Shown piece by piece: positions 25,626 to 33,443 of a stretch of DNA of 64,000 bases. Each line of letters begins with the position of its first letter. Positions within the stretch are counted from its first letter, which is position 1. The stretch comes from SLSG01 sp964477035 (GTDB lineage: Bacteria > Bacteroidota > Bacteroidia > Bacteroidales > UBA7960). The translations under genes were made by a program, and so were the position numbers. The stretch lies in contig CAYZCW010000007.1 in assembly GCA_964477035.1 (NCBI GenBank), forward strand, positions 1 through 64,000, written 5' to 3'. The notes below the pieces were generated by a model. The model saw nothing but the letters and a program-made list of their open reading frames with translations, made no database searches and had not been told where the DNA came from.

Positions 25626-25925
25626 ATGGCCTTGGTGGTTATGGATGAATTGTCTCTGATTGTTGAAGGGCTTGGATACAAAGTCAAAAAACTGCTGCTG
25701 GTCAATAAGCAGCTCAGGGACAAAATTCTGAGGCTGGAAGAGGAGAAGGCGGCACTGCTTGAAAAAACCAGGGACCTGTCAGAGAAGGTCCGCGGTCTTG
25801 AAGACGGGATGGCCCGTCTGCAGGCAGCAAAAGCCCTTAAAGGAGATCCATCGGGTCATGCCAGGCAAAGGATCAACGAACTTTTGCGGGAAATTGACAA
25901 GTGCCAGGCACTATTAAACAGCTAA
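25626..25925 (+). CDS. Small coiled-coil protein upstream of zapA
   Basis: A protein of 99 residues from the ATG at 25626 (or 94 from 25641). The longer frame reaching back to 25419 overlaps the DUF2851 gene and the promoter box, so it is rejected. Residues 15-75 form a continuous heptad-like helix rich in L, K and E (NKQLRDKILRLEEEKAALLE). The gene precedes zapA by about 20 bases and shares its promoter. Given size, coiled coil and position, it may be a ZapB-like partner in Z-ring organisation; this is inference from context. Confidence 0.8.
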   Translation: MALVVMDELSLIVEGLGYKVKKLLLVNKQLRDKILRLEEEKAALLEKTRDLSEKVRGLEDGMARLQAAKALKGDPSGHARQRINELLREIDKCQALLNS

Positions 25926-25947
25926 ACATTCAGACCCATACTATTTG

Positions 25948-26238
25948 GTGAGAGAACAACTCATATCGGTTATCATAGCGGAAAGACCTTACAGGCTGGC
26001 AGTGAAAAGCGAGGGCGAGGAGCAGTTATTCCGGTCGGCTGCAAGGGTTATCAATGAGAAGATGAAGGAATACGGATCCAATTTTGCATTCCGGGACAAG
26101 CAGGACCTGCTTGCAATGGCCTGCCTGCAATTTGCCGTAGAGGTATTACGTTATGATACTACAAGCAGGGAGCATCTGGAAATGAAAAACCGCTTGCAGC
26201 AACTGGACCAGTTGTTGGAGGAGGGTCTGAAAGGCTGA
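25948..26238 (+). CDS. zapA: Cell division protein ZapA
   Basis: A protein of 96 residues from the GTG at 25948; a TTG one codon earlier is also possible and no ATG is available. ZapA features are ISVIIAERPYRLAVKSEGE at the N-terminus and the helical part RVINEKMKEYG with DLLAMACLQFAVE, ending in a coiled coil. It binds and bundles FtsZ at mid-cell. It is cotranscribed with the coiled-coil gene upstream and followed by a candidate 6S RNA. Confidence 0.9.
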   Translation: MREQLISVIIAERPYRLAVKSEGEEQLFRSAARVINEKMKEYGSNFAFRDKQDLLAMACLQFAVEVLRYDTTSREHLEMKNRLQQLDQLLEEGLKG

Positions 26239-26264
26239 ACGTTCTTTGAAAGGTATTTCGATAC

Positions 26265-26467
26265 AACCCGCATTAATTCAAGTGTACGTTTTTGAAACTC
26301 AACATTTCTAAACTTTAGGGATCAGCTTGGGGTCATTAGAACAGGCCTCACTACCCCCCCGGGGGTAGTCCGCTTGCGGACGGTGGACGTTCGACGGATT
26401 CCAGCCCCCTAAACCTGTATAACTGGGGTTTCTTTAAACCTCTTTGGATTAATTGCGGGTTTTTTTG
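26265..26467 (+). ncRNA. ssrS: Candidate 6S RNA
   Basis: About 203 bases between zapA and rny with no plausible gene but strong RNA-like structure. The ends pair: AACCCGC (26265-26271) with GCGGGTT (26455-26461), continued by ATTAATTC with GGATTAAT across one bulged base. Inside, TTTAGGG (26314-26320) pairs with CCCTAAA (26407-26413), and a terminal hairpin ACTACCCC-cccg-GGGGTAGT lies at 26350-26369. A T run follows at 26460-26466. Size, one long rod with internal loops, and location after zapA (ssrS follows zapA in enterobacteria) all suggest 6S RNA, which binds RNA polymerase by mimicking an open promoter. Confidence 0.62.
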
Positions 26468-26496
26468 TTTTTTCCAAACCACTTATATATTATAAT

Positions 26497-28056
26497 ATGA
26501 TAATACTAGCCATAAGCTCAACGGCCATTACCCTGGTCGTTGCCGCCGTTTCCCTCGGCCTGGGTGCGCTGGTTGCCGGAACCATCCTGCGGAAATCCAT
26601 CATCCGCAAGAGCCAGCACATCCTCCGGGAGGCAAAATCAGAAGCAGAGGTGTTGAAAAAGGAAAAGATCCTGCAGGCCAGGGAGAACTTTCTGCAGCTC
26701 AAAAGCGAGCACGAAAAACTGGTCAGCGAAAAGAACCAGTCCCTGGCCGCTGCCGAAGCCCGGCTGAAGCAAAAGGAGGCAGGCCTGAACCAGCGGTCCG
26801 AGGAATTCAATAAAAAACAGAAAGAGCTCACACAGCTCAGGGAGAACCTCAATGCCCAGCTTGAATTGCTCGGCAAGAAACAAGGCGAACTGGACAAGCT
26901 TTTCACGGAGCAGCTTTCAAAACTGGAAGCCATCAGCGCCCTGTCTGCCCAGGAAGCCAGGGTGCAGCTCGTGGAGGCGCTTAAGACCGAGGCCCAGTCA
27001 GATGCCCAGACCTACATCAAGGACATCATGGATGAAGCCCGGCTTACGGCGAACAATGAAGCGCGCAAGCTGGTGGTGATGTCCCTGCAGCGCACCGCCA
27101 CCGAGGTGGCCATAGAGAATTCCGTTTCGGTGTTTCCCATCGAAAACGATGAAGTCAAGGGCCGCATCATCGGGCGGGAGGGCCGCAATATCCGGGCCCT
27201 GGAGGCGGCCACTGGGGTGGAGATCATCGTGGATGACACCCCGGAGGCAATCATCCTCAGCGGGTTTGATCCGGTGCGCCGTGAGATTGCCCGGCTGTCC
27301 CTGCACAAACTGGTCACCGACGGCAGGATCCATCCGGCCCGGATCGAGGAGGTGGTCGCCAAGACCAAAAAACAGATCGACCAGGAAATCCTCGAGATTG
27401 GCAAGCGGACCACCATCGACCTGGGCATCCACGGCATGCACCATGAGCTGGTCCGCCTGGTCGGCAAGATGAAATACCGCTCCTCTTACGGGCAGAACCT
27501 CCTGCAGCATTCCAGGGAGGTGGCCAACCTGGCCGCCACCATGGCTGCGGAACTGGGGCTCAACCCGAAAATCGCCAAACGGGCCGCACTCCTGCACGAC
27601 ATCGGCAAGGTGCCGGACAACGAGCCGGAGCTTCCCCATGCCATCCTTGGCATGAAGCTGGCAGAGAAATACAAGGAGAAGCCGGAGGTCTGCAACGCCA
27701 TCGGATCCCACCATGATGAAGTAGAGATGGATAGCCTGATCTCCCCCATCATCCAGGTATGTGATGCCATCTCCGGGGCAAGACCGGGCGCGCGCAGGGA
27801 GGTGGTGGAGTCCTACATCAAGCGGCTCAACGACCTGGAGGAACTGGCATTGTCCTATCCGGGTGTTGTCAAAACATATGCCATTCAGGCAGGACGTGAA
27901 CTGCGGGTCATTGTGGGCAGTGATAAAATTACCGACAAGGAGGCCGAGCAGATATCCCACGACCTGAGCAAGAAGATTCAGTCTGAAATGACCTACCCGG
28001 GCCAGATCAAGATCACGGTCATCCGGGAAACCCGGGCCGTTGCCTATGCCAAATAG
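26497..28056 (+). CDS. rny: Ribonuclease Y
   Basis: 519 residues. It has an N-terminal membrane anchor (1-25), a long coiled coil (about 30-150), a KH RNA-binding domain (IIGREGRNIRALEAATGVE) and an HD phosphohydrolase domain with LLHDIGKV (His367-Asp368). RNase Y is a membrane-bound endoribonuclease that starts mRNA decay. Length and domain order are normal. It follows the candidate 6S RNA and ends in a strong terminator. Confidence 0.97.
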   Translation: MIILAISSTAITLVVAAVSLGLGALVAGTILRKSIIRKSQHILREAKSEAEVLKKEKILQARENFLQLKSEHEKLVSEKNQSLAAAEARLKQKEAGLNQRSEEFNKKQKELTQLRENLNAQLELLGKKQGELDKLFTEQLSKLEAISALSAQEARVQLVEALKTEAQSDAQTYIKDIMDEARLTANNEARKLVVMSLQRTATEVAIENSVSVFPIENDEVKGRIIGREGRNIRALEAATGVEIIVDDTPEAIILSGFDPVRREIARLSLHKLVTDGRIHPARIEEVVAKTKKQIDQEILEIGKRTTIDLGIHGMHHELVRLVGKMKYRSSYGQNLLQHSREVANLAATMAAELGLNPKIAKRAALLHDIGKVPDNEPELPHAILGMKLAEKYKEKPEVCNAIGSHHDEVEMDSLISPIIQVCDAISGARPGARREVVESYIKRLNDLEELALSYPGVVKTYAIQAGRELRVIVGSDKITDKEAEQISHDLSKKIQSEMTYPGQIKITVIRETRAVAYAK

Positions 28057-28129
28057 GGGGGCGCCTGCCGGCCTGCCAGAAGGCCGAAGAAAGCCGGCAA
28101 GACGCCTGTACACCATAAACCCATTCATT

Positions 28130-28168
28130 TGCGGGGAATGCTCTCAGGGCATCCCCGCATTTTTTTTT
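28130..28168 (+). terminator. Intrinsic terminator after rny
   Basis: A TGCGGGG..GC stem pairs with GC..CCCCGCA around a short loop, followed by nine T residues. Confidence 0.9.
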
Positions 28169-28217
28169 AAACAAACGTTGACTTTTCTTGTTAAAACAGA
28201 CACCAACCATTGAATCC

Positions 28218-28712
28218 GTGAAGAAACCCGTTAGATTGATCTCCTTTTTATTCCTGGCCCTGGCTGCCCCCGTGCTGCTGGCCGGGAACGACGACAGGCT
28301 GGAAGTGATGGACTTTAACGAATTTGAGCCCTGGCTCCACCGGGACACCGATTCGGTGTATGTCATCAATTTCTGGGCCACCTGGTGCGCTCCCTGTGTC
28401 CGGGAAATCCCGGCTTTCGAGAAGCTGCACGAAGAGTACGGGGAGCAAAAGGTAAAGGTTGTCCTGGTGAGCCTGGATTTCCCGAACCAGATAGAAAACA
28501 GGGTGTTGCCGTTTTTGGACAGGATGAACATCCGGAGCAGGGTGATCCTTCTGGATGACCCCTATTCGAACCGCTGGATCGGCAAGGTCAGTGAGGAATG
28601 GACCGGGTCCATCCCGGCCACCGTCATCTACTCCAGGGATTTTCGCGGGTTTTATGAGCGGGAATTCAAGTATGCGGAACTGGAGGAGATCATCCGGCCC
28701 CTGGTACGATGA
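28218..28712 (+). CDS. TlpA-like thioredoxin-fold protein, exported
   Basis: A protein of 164 residues from the GTG at 28218, which yields a signal peptide (PVRLISFLFLALAAPVLLAG); an upstream TTG at 28188 is less likely. The thioredoxin motif FWATWCAPC has Cys57/Cys60, followed by the family segment VKVVLVSLDF and the cis-proline loop SIPATVIY. It probably reduces disulfides or acts in cytochrome c maturation in the periplasm. A second thioredoxin-fold gene follows after 62 bases. Confidence 0.88.
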   Translation: MKKPVRLISFLFLALAAPVLLAGNDDRLEVMDFNEFEPWLHRDTDSVYVINFWATWCAPCVREIPAFEKLHEEYGEQKVKVVLVSLDFPNQIENRVLPFLDRMNIRSRVILLDDPYSNRWIGKVSEEWTGSIPATVIYSRDFRGFYEREFKYAELEEIIRPLVR

Positions 28713-28774
28713 TCCGGTCTTGCAGAAAAACAAAGCCCCCTTTATAAATCAATGTCAATCCAAACCTTCAACCC

Positions 28775-29374
28775 ATGAGAAAAATCGCGCTTTACTTCGT
28801 ACTGGCCCTTGCCTCCTCCTCCCTGTTCGCCCAGGGCTACAGCGTCGGGGATGTGGCCACCGACTTTCGCCTGCTGAATGTGGACGGAAAGTATGTTTCC
28901 ATGTCGGATCATCCCGATGCCAAAGGCTTTGTGGTGATTTTTTCCTGCAACCACTGCCCCTATGTGGTGGCTTACGAGGACCGCATGATCGAACTGCACA
29001 AAGAGTATGCCCCCAAAGGCTTTCCGGTCATCGCCATCAACCCGAATGACACCATCGCCCAGCCCGCCGACTCCTATACCAAGATGATCGAAAGGGCCAG
29101 GGAGAAAAACTTCCCGTTCGCTTACCTGTTCGATGACGGACAAAAAATCTATCCCCAGTACGGCGCCACCCGCACCCCCCATGTTTACCTTCTTGAACGC
29201 GTGGGTTCCGACCTGAGGGTGGCTTATATCGGGGCAATCGACGACAACTACCGGGATGCCGACCAGGTGACCGAGCCCTTCCTGGCCAATGCGATTGATG
29301 CCTTGCTGGAGGGTCGCCGGCCCGAACCGGACTTCACCCGTGCCATTGGATGCACCATCAAGGTGCGTGACTAG
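28775..29374 (+). CDS. AhpC/TSA-like thioredoxin family protein, exported
   Basis: 199 residues with a signal peptide ending at SLFAQ. The redox motif is SCNHCPYV (Cys58, Cys61), a CxxC variant typical of a Bacteroidota thioredoxin/peroxiredoxin-like family; the cis-Pro loop is TRTPHVYL. Position and type suggest periplasmic thiol-disulfide exchange, together with the TlpA-like protein upstream. Confidence 0.88.
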   Translation: MRKIALYFVLALASSSLFAQGYSVGDVATDFRLLNVDGKYVSMSDHPDAKGFVVIFSCNHCPYVVAYEDRMIELHKEYAPKGFPVIAINPNDTIAQPADSYTKMIERAREKNFPFAYLFDDGQKIYPQYGATRTPHVYLLERVGSDLRVAYIGAIDDNYRDADQVTEPFLANAIDALLEGRRPEPDFTRAIGCTIKVRD

Positions 29375-29414
29375 GGCATAGCCGCCCTCTTCAAAGGGAA
29401 TGTTCCCTCCGGCA

Positions 29415-30770
29415 TCAGGGTTCCATGATCCGGATGCGGTAAATATTCCATACCCCCTCATCCCCGGGCCGCCTGGTAGAGATATAGGCGGCCCGCCCAT
29501 TTTCGGTCAGGGAGAAGAAGAGCTCGTCGAAGGCGGTATTGATGGGGTACCCCAGGTTCTGCGGGGCACTCCAGCTGCCCCCTTCGAATTGGGTGACGAA
29601 CACATCGAAGCCTCCCATGCTGTTGTGCCCGCGGGAGCTGAAATACAGGGTGCGGTCGTCGGGTCCCAGAAACAAGCCTTCCTCATCATATTCCGTGTTG
29701 ACGACCGGTCCGAGATTCACCGGTTCGGCCCAGCGGCCACGCCGGTCCCGTGAGCTGGTCCAGATGTCCCTTCCCCCGTACCCTCCTGGCCGGTCGCTGA
29801 TGAAATACAGGGTGTTGCCGTCGGATGTGATGGCCGCATGGGTGTTCTGGTGCCTGGAGTTGATCCGCCGCACCGGCCGGGGCCTGGACCAGCCAGTGCC
29901 TTCCCGTTCGCTCAGATACAGGTCCCCGCCCTGGATCCCCTGGTAAGTGACAAGCCACTGGCCTTCCGGATCCATAGCCACGGCGGCTGAATGCGAGCGG
30001 GTGTTCAGGGGGCGCTCCAGCGGAGAGACCCTGCCGGAGGGCTCGCTGGTGGCTTCTGCCACAAAAATGTTTTCATAAAACCGGTGGTCCTGCCGGTCCC
30101 TCCGGGCATCGTCGTCCAGCGGCCGGCGGGAGGTGAAGTACAAAGGCGTGCCGTCCGGACCGGGCACGGCATTGTAATCGTCGTAAGGGGAATTGATGTC
30201 CCCTCCCAGCCGCTCCACCCGCACCCTGACCGGCTCATGCATCAAAACCAGGGCGTGCTGGCACTCCAGGATCCTTTTTTCGATCTCCGCCAGGGGGTCC
30301 CGCACTTCTTCGGGCGAAAGCATCCGACGGTATTGATTGAAATAATCGATGGCCGCCCCGGGTTCATGCTGGAGTGCCATCGCCTGGCCCAGCAGGTAGA
30401 ACGTCACGGGGGGCGCCTCCTCCAGGCTGCCTGCCTGCCGCAAGTAGTCCAGGGCCTTGGAGGGTTCCTTCTGTCCCAGGTAGATCTCTCCGATCCGGGC
30501 ATTCAGCCAGGGATGTCCGGGAATCAGGGCATGGGCCTGCAGGTAGGGCTGCAGGGCTTCCACACGCCTGGCCCCGCCCGCATCATAGAGCCTGTTGCCT
30601 TCCCGCAGCAACTGCCGTGCCTCCGTGTAGGCCTGCCGGTCCCCGGGGAAGCCGTCCCTTGTCAATTCAGGATGTTGTGTCTGCTGTGCAGGCAGCGCGG
30701 CCGGCAGGGCCAGCATGAAGGCCACCAGCAACAGGCGCGTTATCTGATCGTATCGGGTCATGTGGTTCAT
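29415..30770 (-). CDS. TPR and PD40 beta-propeller protein, exported
   Basis: 451 residues; the ATG at 30761 is an alternative start that trims three residues. A signal peptide ends near ALPAQ. TPR-like repeats fill about 35-160 (NARIGEIYLGQKEPSKALDYL). Residues 200-445 are PD40-type propeller blades with recurring LYFxSxRxxGxGGxDI-like motifs (LYFISDRPGGYGGRDIW, LYFSSRGHNSMGGFDVF). It resembles the first two-thirds of the OmpA-family protein at 37485 but stops before the carboxypeptidase-like and OmpA domains. It could be a periplasmic or surface scaffold; function unknown. Confidence 0.85.
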   Translation of the reverse strand: MNHMTRYDQITRLLLVAFMLALPAALPAQQTQHPELTRDGFPGDRQAYTEARQLLREGNRLYDAGGARRVEALQPYLQAHALIPGHPWLNARIGEIYLGQKEPSKALDYLRQAGSLEEAPPVTFYLLGQAMALQHEPGAAIDYFNQYRRMLSPEEVRDPLAEIEKRILECQHALVLMHEPVRVRVERLGGDINSPYDDYNAVPGPDGTPLYFTSRRPLDDDARRDRQDHRFYENIFVAEATSEPSGRVSPLERPLNTRSHSAAVAMDPEGQWLVTYQGIQGGDLYLSEREGTGWSRPRPVRRINSRHQNTHAAITSDGNTLYFISDRPGGYGGRDIWTSSRDRRGRWAEPVNLGPVVNTEYDEEGLFLGPDDRTLYFSSRGHNSMGGFDVFVTQFEGGSWSAPQNLGYPINTAFDELFFSLTENGRAAYISTRRPGDEGVWNIYRIRIMEP

Positions 30771-30940
30771 GTCGTTTCATGGATTGGAACCCTCGGAGGG
30801 CCTGGATCAGGACGCTTCCGGGAATGGCTGTCGGAATGTTCTGCTCCCGGGCCGCCTGCGGGACCTTAAAATTAACAATAATGGCGAAATGTTGTATTTT
30901 TATCCCCGATCCAAGCGGCCCGGACCGGCCCCGAGAAAAG

Positions 30941-31828
30941 ATGAAAAACGCCCTGTTGCCTGCGGTTCAGTTTCTGTCCCGCAAACCTTACGGCATCCAT
31001 TCCCCGTTCCTGTATGCCTTCGCACAGGAGTGCCTGTATGATTCGTCGGATGATCCAGCCTTTGGGGTCATTGAGGCCATCAGAAAGGACCTGTTGAAAG
31101 ATCCGGGGACCCTTGCGGTGACGGATTTCGGCGCCGGGCCGCGGGGTTTGCCGGTCTTTCGGCGGGCCGCCCCGGGCCGGCATGCGATCACGACCCTCCA
31201 CCCTGACAGGGGCCGCAGCCCGGCCCCGCCCGGATCCGGCATTGAGGACCTTCCGGCTGCCCCGCCCGTCCGCCAGACCACGGTGGCACGGATTGCCCGG
31301 CGGGCCCTGCAGCGACCCAAGTATTGCCGGTTGCTGTTCAGGATGGCCCGCTATTTCAGGGCGGCCACGGTGCTGGAGCTGGGGACCTCCCTGGGCATCA
31401 CCACCTGCTACCTGGGGCATGCCGTGCCCGGGGGTGGGGTGTATTCCCTGGAGGGATGTCCTGCCGTGGCGGGGGTGGCCCGTGAGGTGTTGCGCCGGGC
31501 CGGCCTGGACAGGGCCAGGGTGGTGACAGGGCCCTTTCACGACACCCTGCCCGGGCTGCTGCGGGACATCCCGGCGCCCGACCTGGTGTATGTGGATGGG
31601 GACCACCGTGCGGACAGCCTCCTGAAGCAGTATGACTGGCTTGCTGAACATCTGCACCCGGACAGTGTTATGATGGTGGACGACATCCGCTGGTCGCGCG
31701 ACATGTGGCGGGGCTGGAAGGCCCTGACCGGCCGTCAGGGGGTGAGCCTGTCGGTCGACCTGGGGGCGGCGGGCCTTCTGTTCTTCCGCCCGCAACTCAG
31801 CAAACAAAACATAAGGCTGGGCTTTTGA
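30941..31828 (+). CDS. Class I SAM-dependent methyltransferase
   Basis: A protein of 295 residues from the ATG at 30941, preceded by the purine-rich GAGAAAAG; the longer frame to 30779 is divergent-leader sequence. It begins with the Bacteroidota pattern LSRKPYGIHSPFLY. Motif I for SAM binding is VLELGTSLGITT, and an acidic motif is DLVYVDGDH followed by MMVDDIRW. This is the O-methyltransferase-like arrangement. Substrate unknown. It lies divergent from the PD40 gene and just upstream of an ABC ATPase with its own promoter box. Confidence 0.82.
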   Translation: MKNALLPAVQFLSRKPYGIHSPFLYAFAQECLYDSSDDPAFGVIEAIRKDLLKDPGTLAVTDFGAGPRGLPVFRRAAPGRHAITTLHPDRGRSPAPPGSGIEDLPAAPPVRQTTVARIARRALQRPKYCRLLFRMARYFRAATVLELGTSLGITTCYLGHAVPGGGVYSLEGCPAVAGVAREVLRRAGLDRARVVTGPFHDTLPGLLRDIPAPDLVYVDGDHRADSLLKQYDWLAEHLHPDSVMMVDDIRWSRDMWRGWKALTGRQGVSLSVDLGAAGLLFFRPQLSKQNIRLGF

Positions 31829-31835
31829 ATTTATT

Positions 31836-31843
31836 TACCTTTG
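31836..31843 (+). promoter_or_regulatory. -7 box for ABC ATPase operon
   Basis: TACCTTTG matches TAnnTTTG, 23 bases before the ATG at 31867. Confidence 0.6.
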
Positions 31844-31866
31844 CCTGGATAAATCTTTGATAAACC

Positions 31867-32592
31867 ATGCAGGACGAATTGATCAGACTGGAAAAGCTGA
31901 CCAAACATTACCGGGTAGGTACCGAGGTGGTCAGGGCCCTCAGGGGCGTCGACCTTTCCATTTTCCGAAATGAGTATGTGGCGTTGATGGGACCCTCCGG
32001 TTCCGGCAAATCGACATTGATGAACATCCTGGGCTGCCTGGATACCCCCACCGGCGGACGGTATTTTCTGAACGGGCAGGATGTCAGCAAGCTCGTTGAC
32101 AACGAACTGGCCGAAATCCGGAACAAGGAGATCGGCTTTGTATTCCAGACGTTCAACCTGCTGCCGCGCAGCACCGCCCTGGACAATGTGGCCCTGCCGC
32201 TGATCTATGCGGGGCAGGGCAAGCCGGCAAGGCTGGAGCGGGCATTGGAGGTACTCGAACAGGTGGGACTGAGCGACCGCACCCACCACCGGCCCAATGA
32301 GCTGTCCGGCGGTCAGCGGCAACGGGTGGCCGTGGCCCGCGCCCTGGTCAACCGGCCCTCCATCATACTGGCCGATGAACCCACCGGCAACCTGGACTCC
32401 AAGACTTCCCACGAGATCATGGGGCTGCTGCAGGACATTCACGCGGCCGGCAACACCATCATCCTGGTCACCCACGAGGAGGACATCGCCCTGCACGCCC
32501 ACCGCATCGTGCGGCTGCTCGACGGCGAGATCGAATCGGACCGGCCCAACGAGACCATCGCCATGGTGAAACAACCGGACCTGCAGGAATAA
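31867..32592 (+). CDS. ABC transporter ATPase, LolD/MacB/FtsE type
   Basis: 241 residues. Walker A GPSGSGKST, Q-loop FQTFNLLP, signature LSGGQRQRVAVARAL, Walker B IILADEPTGNLDS and switch His in VTHEED are all intact. This clade energises lipoprotein release (LolCDE), MacB-type efflux or FtsEX. No permease gene lies in the window, so it must partner with one encoded elsewhere. Three bases separate it from the adenosyltransferase gene, so the two are cotranscribed. Confidence 0.93.
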   Translation: MQDELIRLEKLTKHYRVGTEVVRALRGVDLSIFRNEYVALMGPSGSGKSTLMNILGCLDTPTGGRYFLNGQDVSKLVDNELAEIRNKEIGFVFQTFNLLPRSTALDNVALPLIYAGQGKPARLERALEVLEQVGLSDRTHHRPNELSGGQRQRVAVARALVNRPSIILADEPTGNLDSKTSHEIMGLLQDIHAAGNTIILVTHEEDIALHAHRIVRLLDGEIESDRPNETIAMVKQPDLQE

Positions 32593-32595
32593 ATC

Positions 32596-33153
32596 ATGAA
32601 AGACTGGAAGATCTATACCAAAACGGGGGATAAAGGGGAGACCTCCCTGCTGGGGGGGCGGCGGGTGCCCAAGGACCACCTCAAGATCGAGGCCTACGGC
32701 ACGGCCGATGAGCTGAACGCCTTCATCGGGCTGCTGCGCGACCAGCCCGTTGACGCCCATGATGGGGAGGTGCTGCTGCGCATCCAGGACCGGGTGTTTG
32801 TGGCAGAATCCCTGCTGGCCCGGGATGCAGGCAGCGAGTCGATCCCCCTGCCCGGGCTGTCCGAAGAGGACATCCTGCTGCTGGAGCGGGAGATCGACCG
32901 CATGAATGAGGACCTGCCTCCCCTGGGGCATTTCATCCTGCCGGGCGGCCATCCGGCCGTGTCCCTGGCCCATGTCTGCCGCTGCGTCTGCCGACGGGCC
33001 GAACGCATCATCATCAGCCTGTCCGGGCAGGAACCCGTGGAAGAGGTCATCATCCGGTATTTCAACCGGCTGTCCGATTACTTCTTCGTGCTGGCAAGAA
33101 AGACCGGCAAGGACCTGGGCGTGCCGGACATCCTGTGGAAGCCTGAAAAATAA
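32596..33153 (+). CDS. PduO-type ATP:cob(I)alamin adenosyltransferase
   Basis: 185 residues. The N-terminal ATP loop YTKTGDKGETSLLGG, the segment AYGTADELNAFIGLL and the late CRRAERI motif are characteristic. It transfers adenosyl from ATP to cob(I)alamin, giving coenzyme B12 for mutases. The gene follows the ABC ATPase by three bases and is the last gene before tRNA-Pro. Confidence 0.93.
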   Translation: MKDWKIYTKTGDKGETSLLGGRRVPKDHLKIEAYGTADELNAFIGLLRDQPVDAHDGEVLLRIQDRVFVAESLLARDAGSESIPLPGLSEEDILLLEREIDRMNEDLPPLGHFILPGGHPAVSLAHVCRCVCRRAERIIISLSGQEPVEEVIIRYFNRLSDYFFVLARKTGKDLGVPDILWKPEK

Positions 33154-33186
33154 ACGGGCTGGCGCAAGGAATTTTTATCCGGAAAT

Positions 33187-33217
33187 TTTGTCCGCTCGGG
33201 ATAATGTATTACTTTTG
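33187..33217 (+). promoter_or_regulatory. -33/-7 promoter of tRNA-Pro
   Basis: TTTG at 33187-33190 and TACTTTTG at 33210-33217 are separated by 19 bases, a full match to the Bacteroidota promoter. It is the clearest promoter in the window, about 44 bases before the tRNA. Confidence 0.8.
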
Positions 33218-33260
33218 CCATTCGAAAACGGGGACAGTCCTCCGGGACGCCCGAAATGTC

Positions 33261-33334
33261 CGGGGTGTGGCGCAGTTGGCTAGCGCACTTGCATGGGGTG
33301 CAAGGGGTCGGAAGTTCGAGTCTTCTCACCCCGA
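33261..33334 (+). tRNA. tRNA-Pro (GGG)
   Basis: A complete 74-base cloverleaf. Acceptor CGGGGTG pairs with CACCCCG; the D arm contains AGTTGGCTAG; the anticodon loop ATGGGGT carries GGG; the T loop is TTCGAGT; the discriminator is A. No CCA is encoded, unlike the tRNA-Cys at the left edge, so the CCA-adding enzyme is needed. Confidence 0.96.
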
Positions 33335-33340
33335 CATTTT

Positions 33341-33382
33341 AAAAACGCAATCAACAGGTTAACCGTTGGTTGCGTTTTTTAA
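33341..33382 (+). terminator. Terminator of tRNA-Pro
   Basis: AAAAACGCAATCAAC pairs with GTTGGTTGCGTTTTT (one G-T pair) around a 9-base loop, ending in a T run. Confidence 0.88.
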
Positions 33383-33443
33383 TTTCTGTATTTGCGCCGC
33401 ATTGGCAGCCGCGCCTCCCTTTCGGGGAAGCGCGGCGTCCGAA

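Noticed and set aside
26350..26369. The apical hairpin in the zapA-rny gap as a simple terminator for zapA
   Set aside because: It is followed by GC-rich sequence, not a T run, and sits inside a larger structure with paired ends, which fits a structured RNA better.
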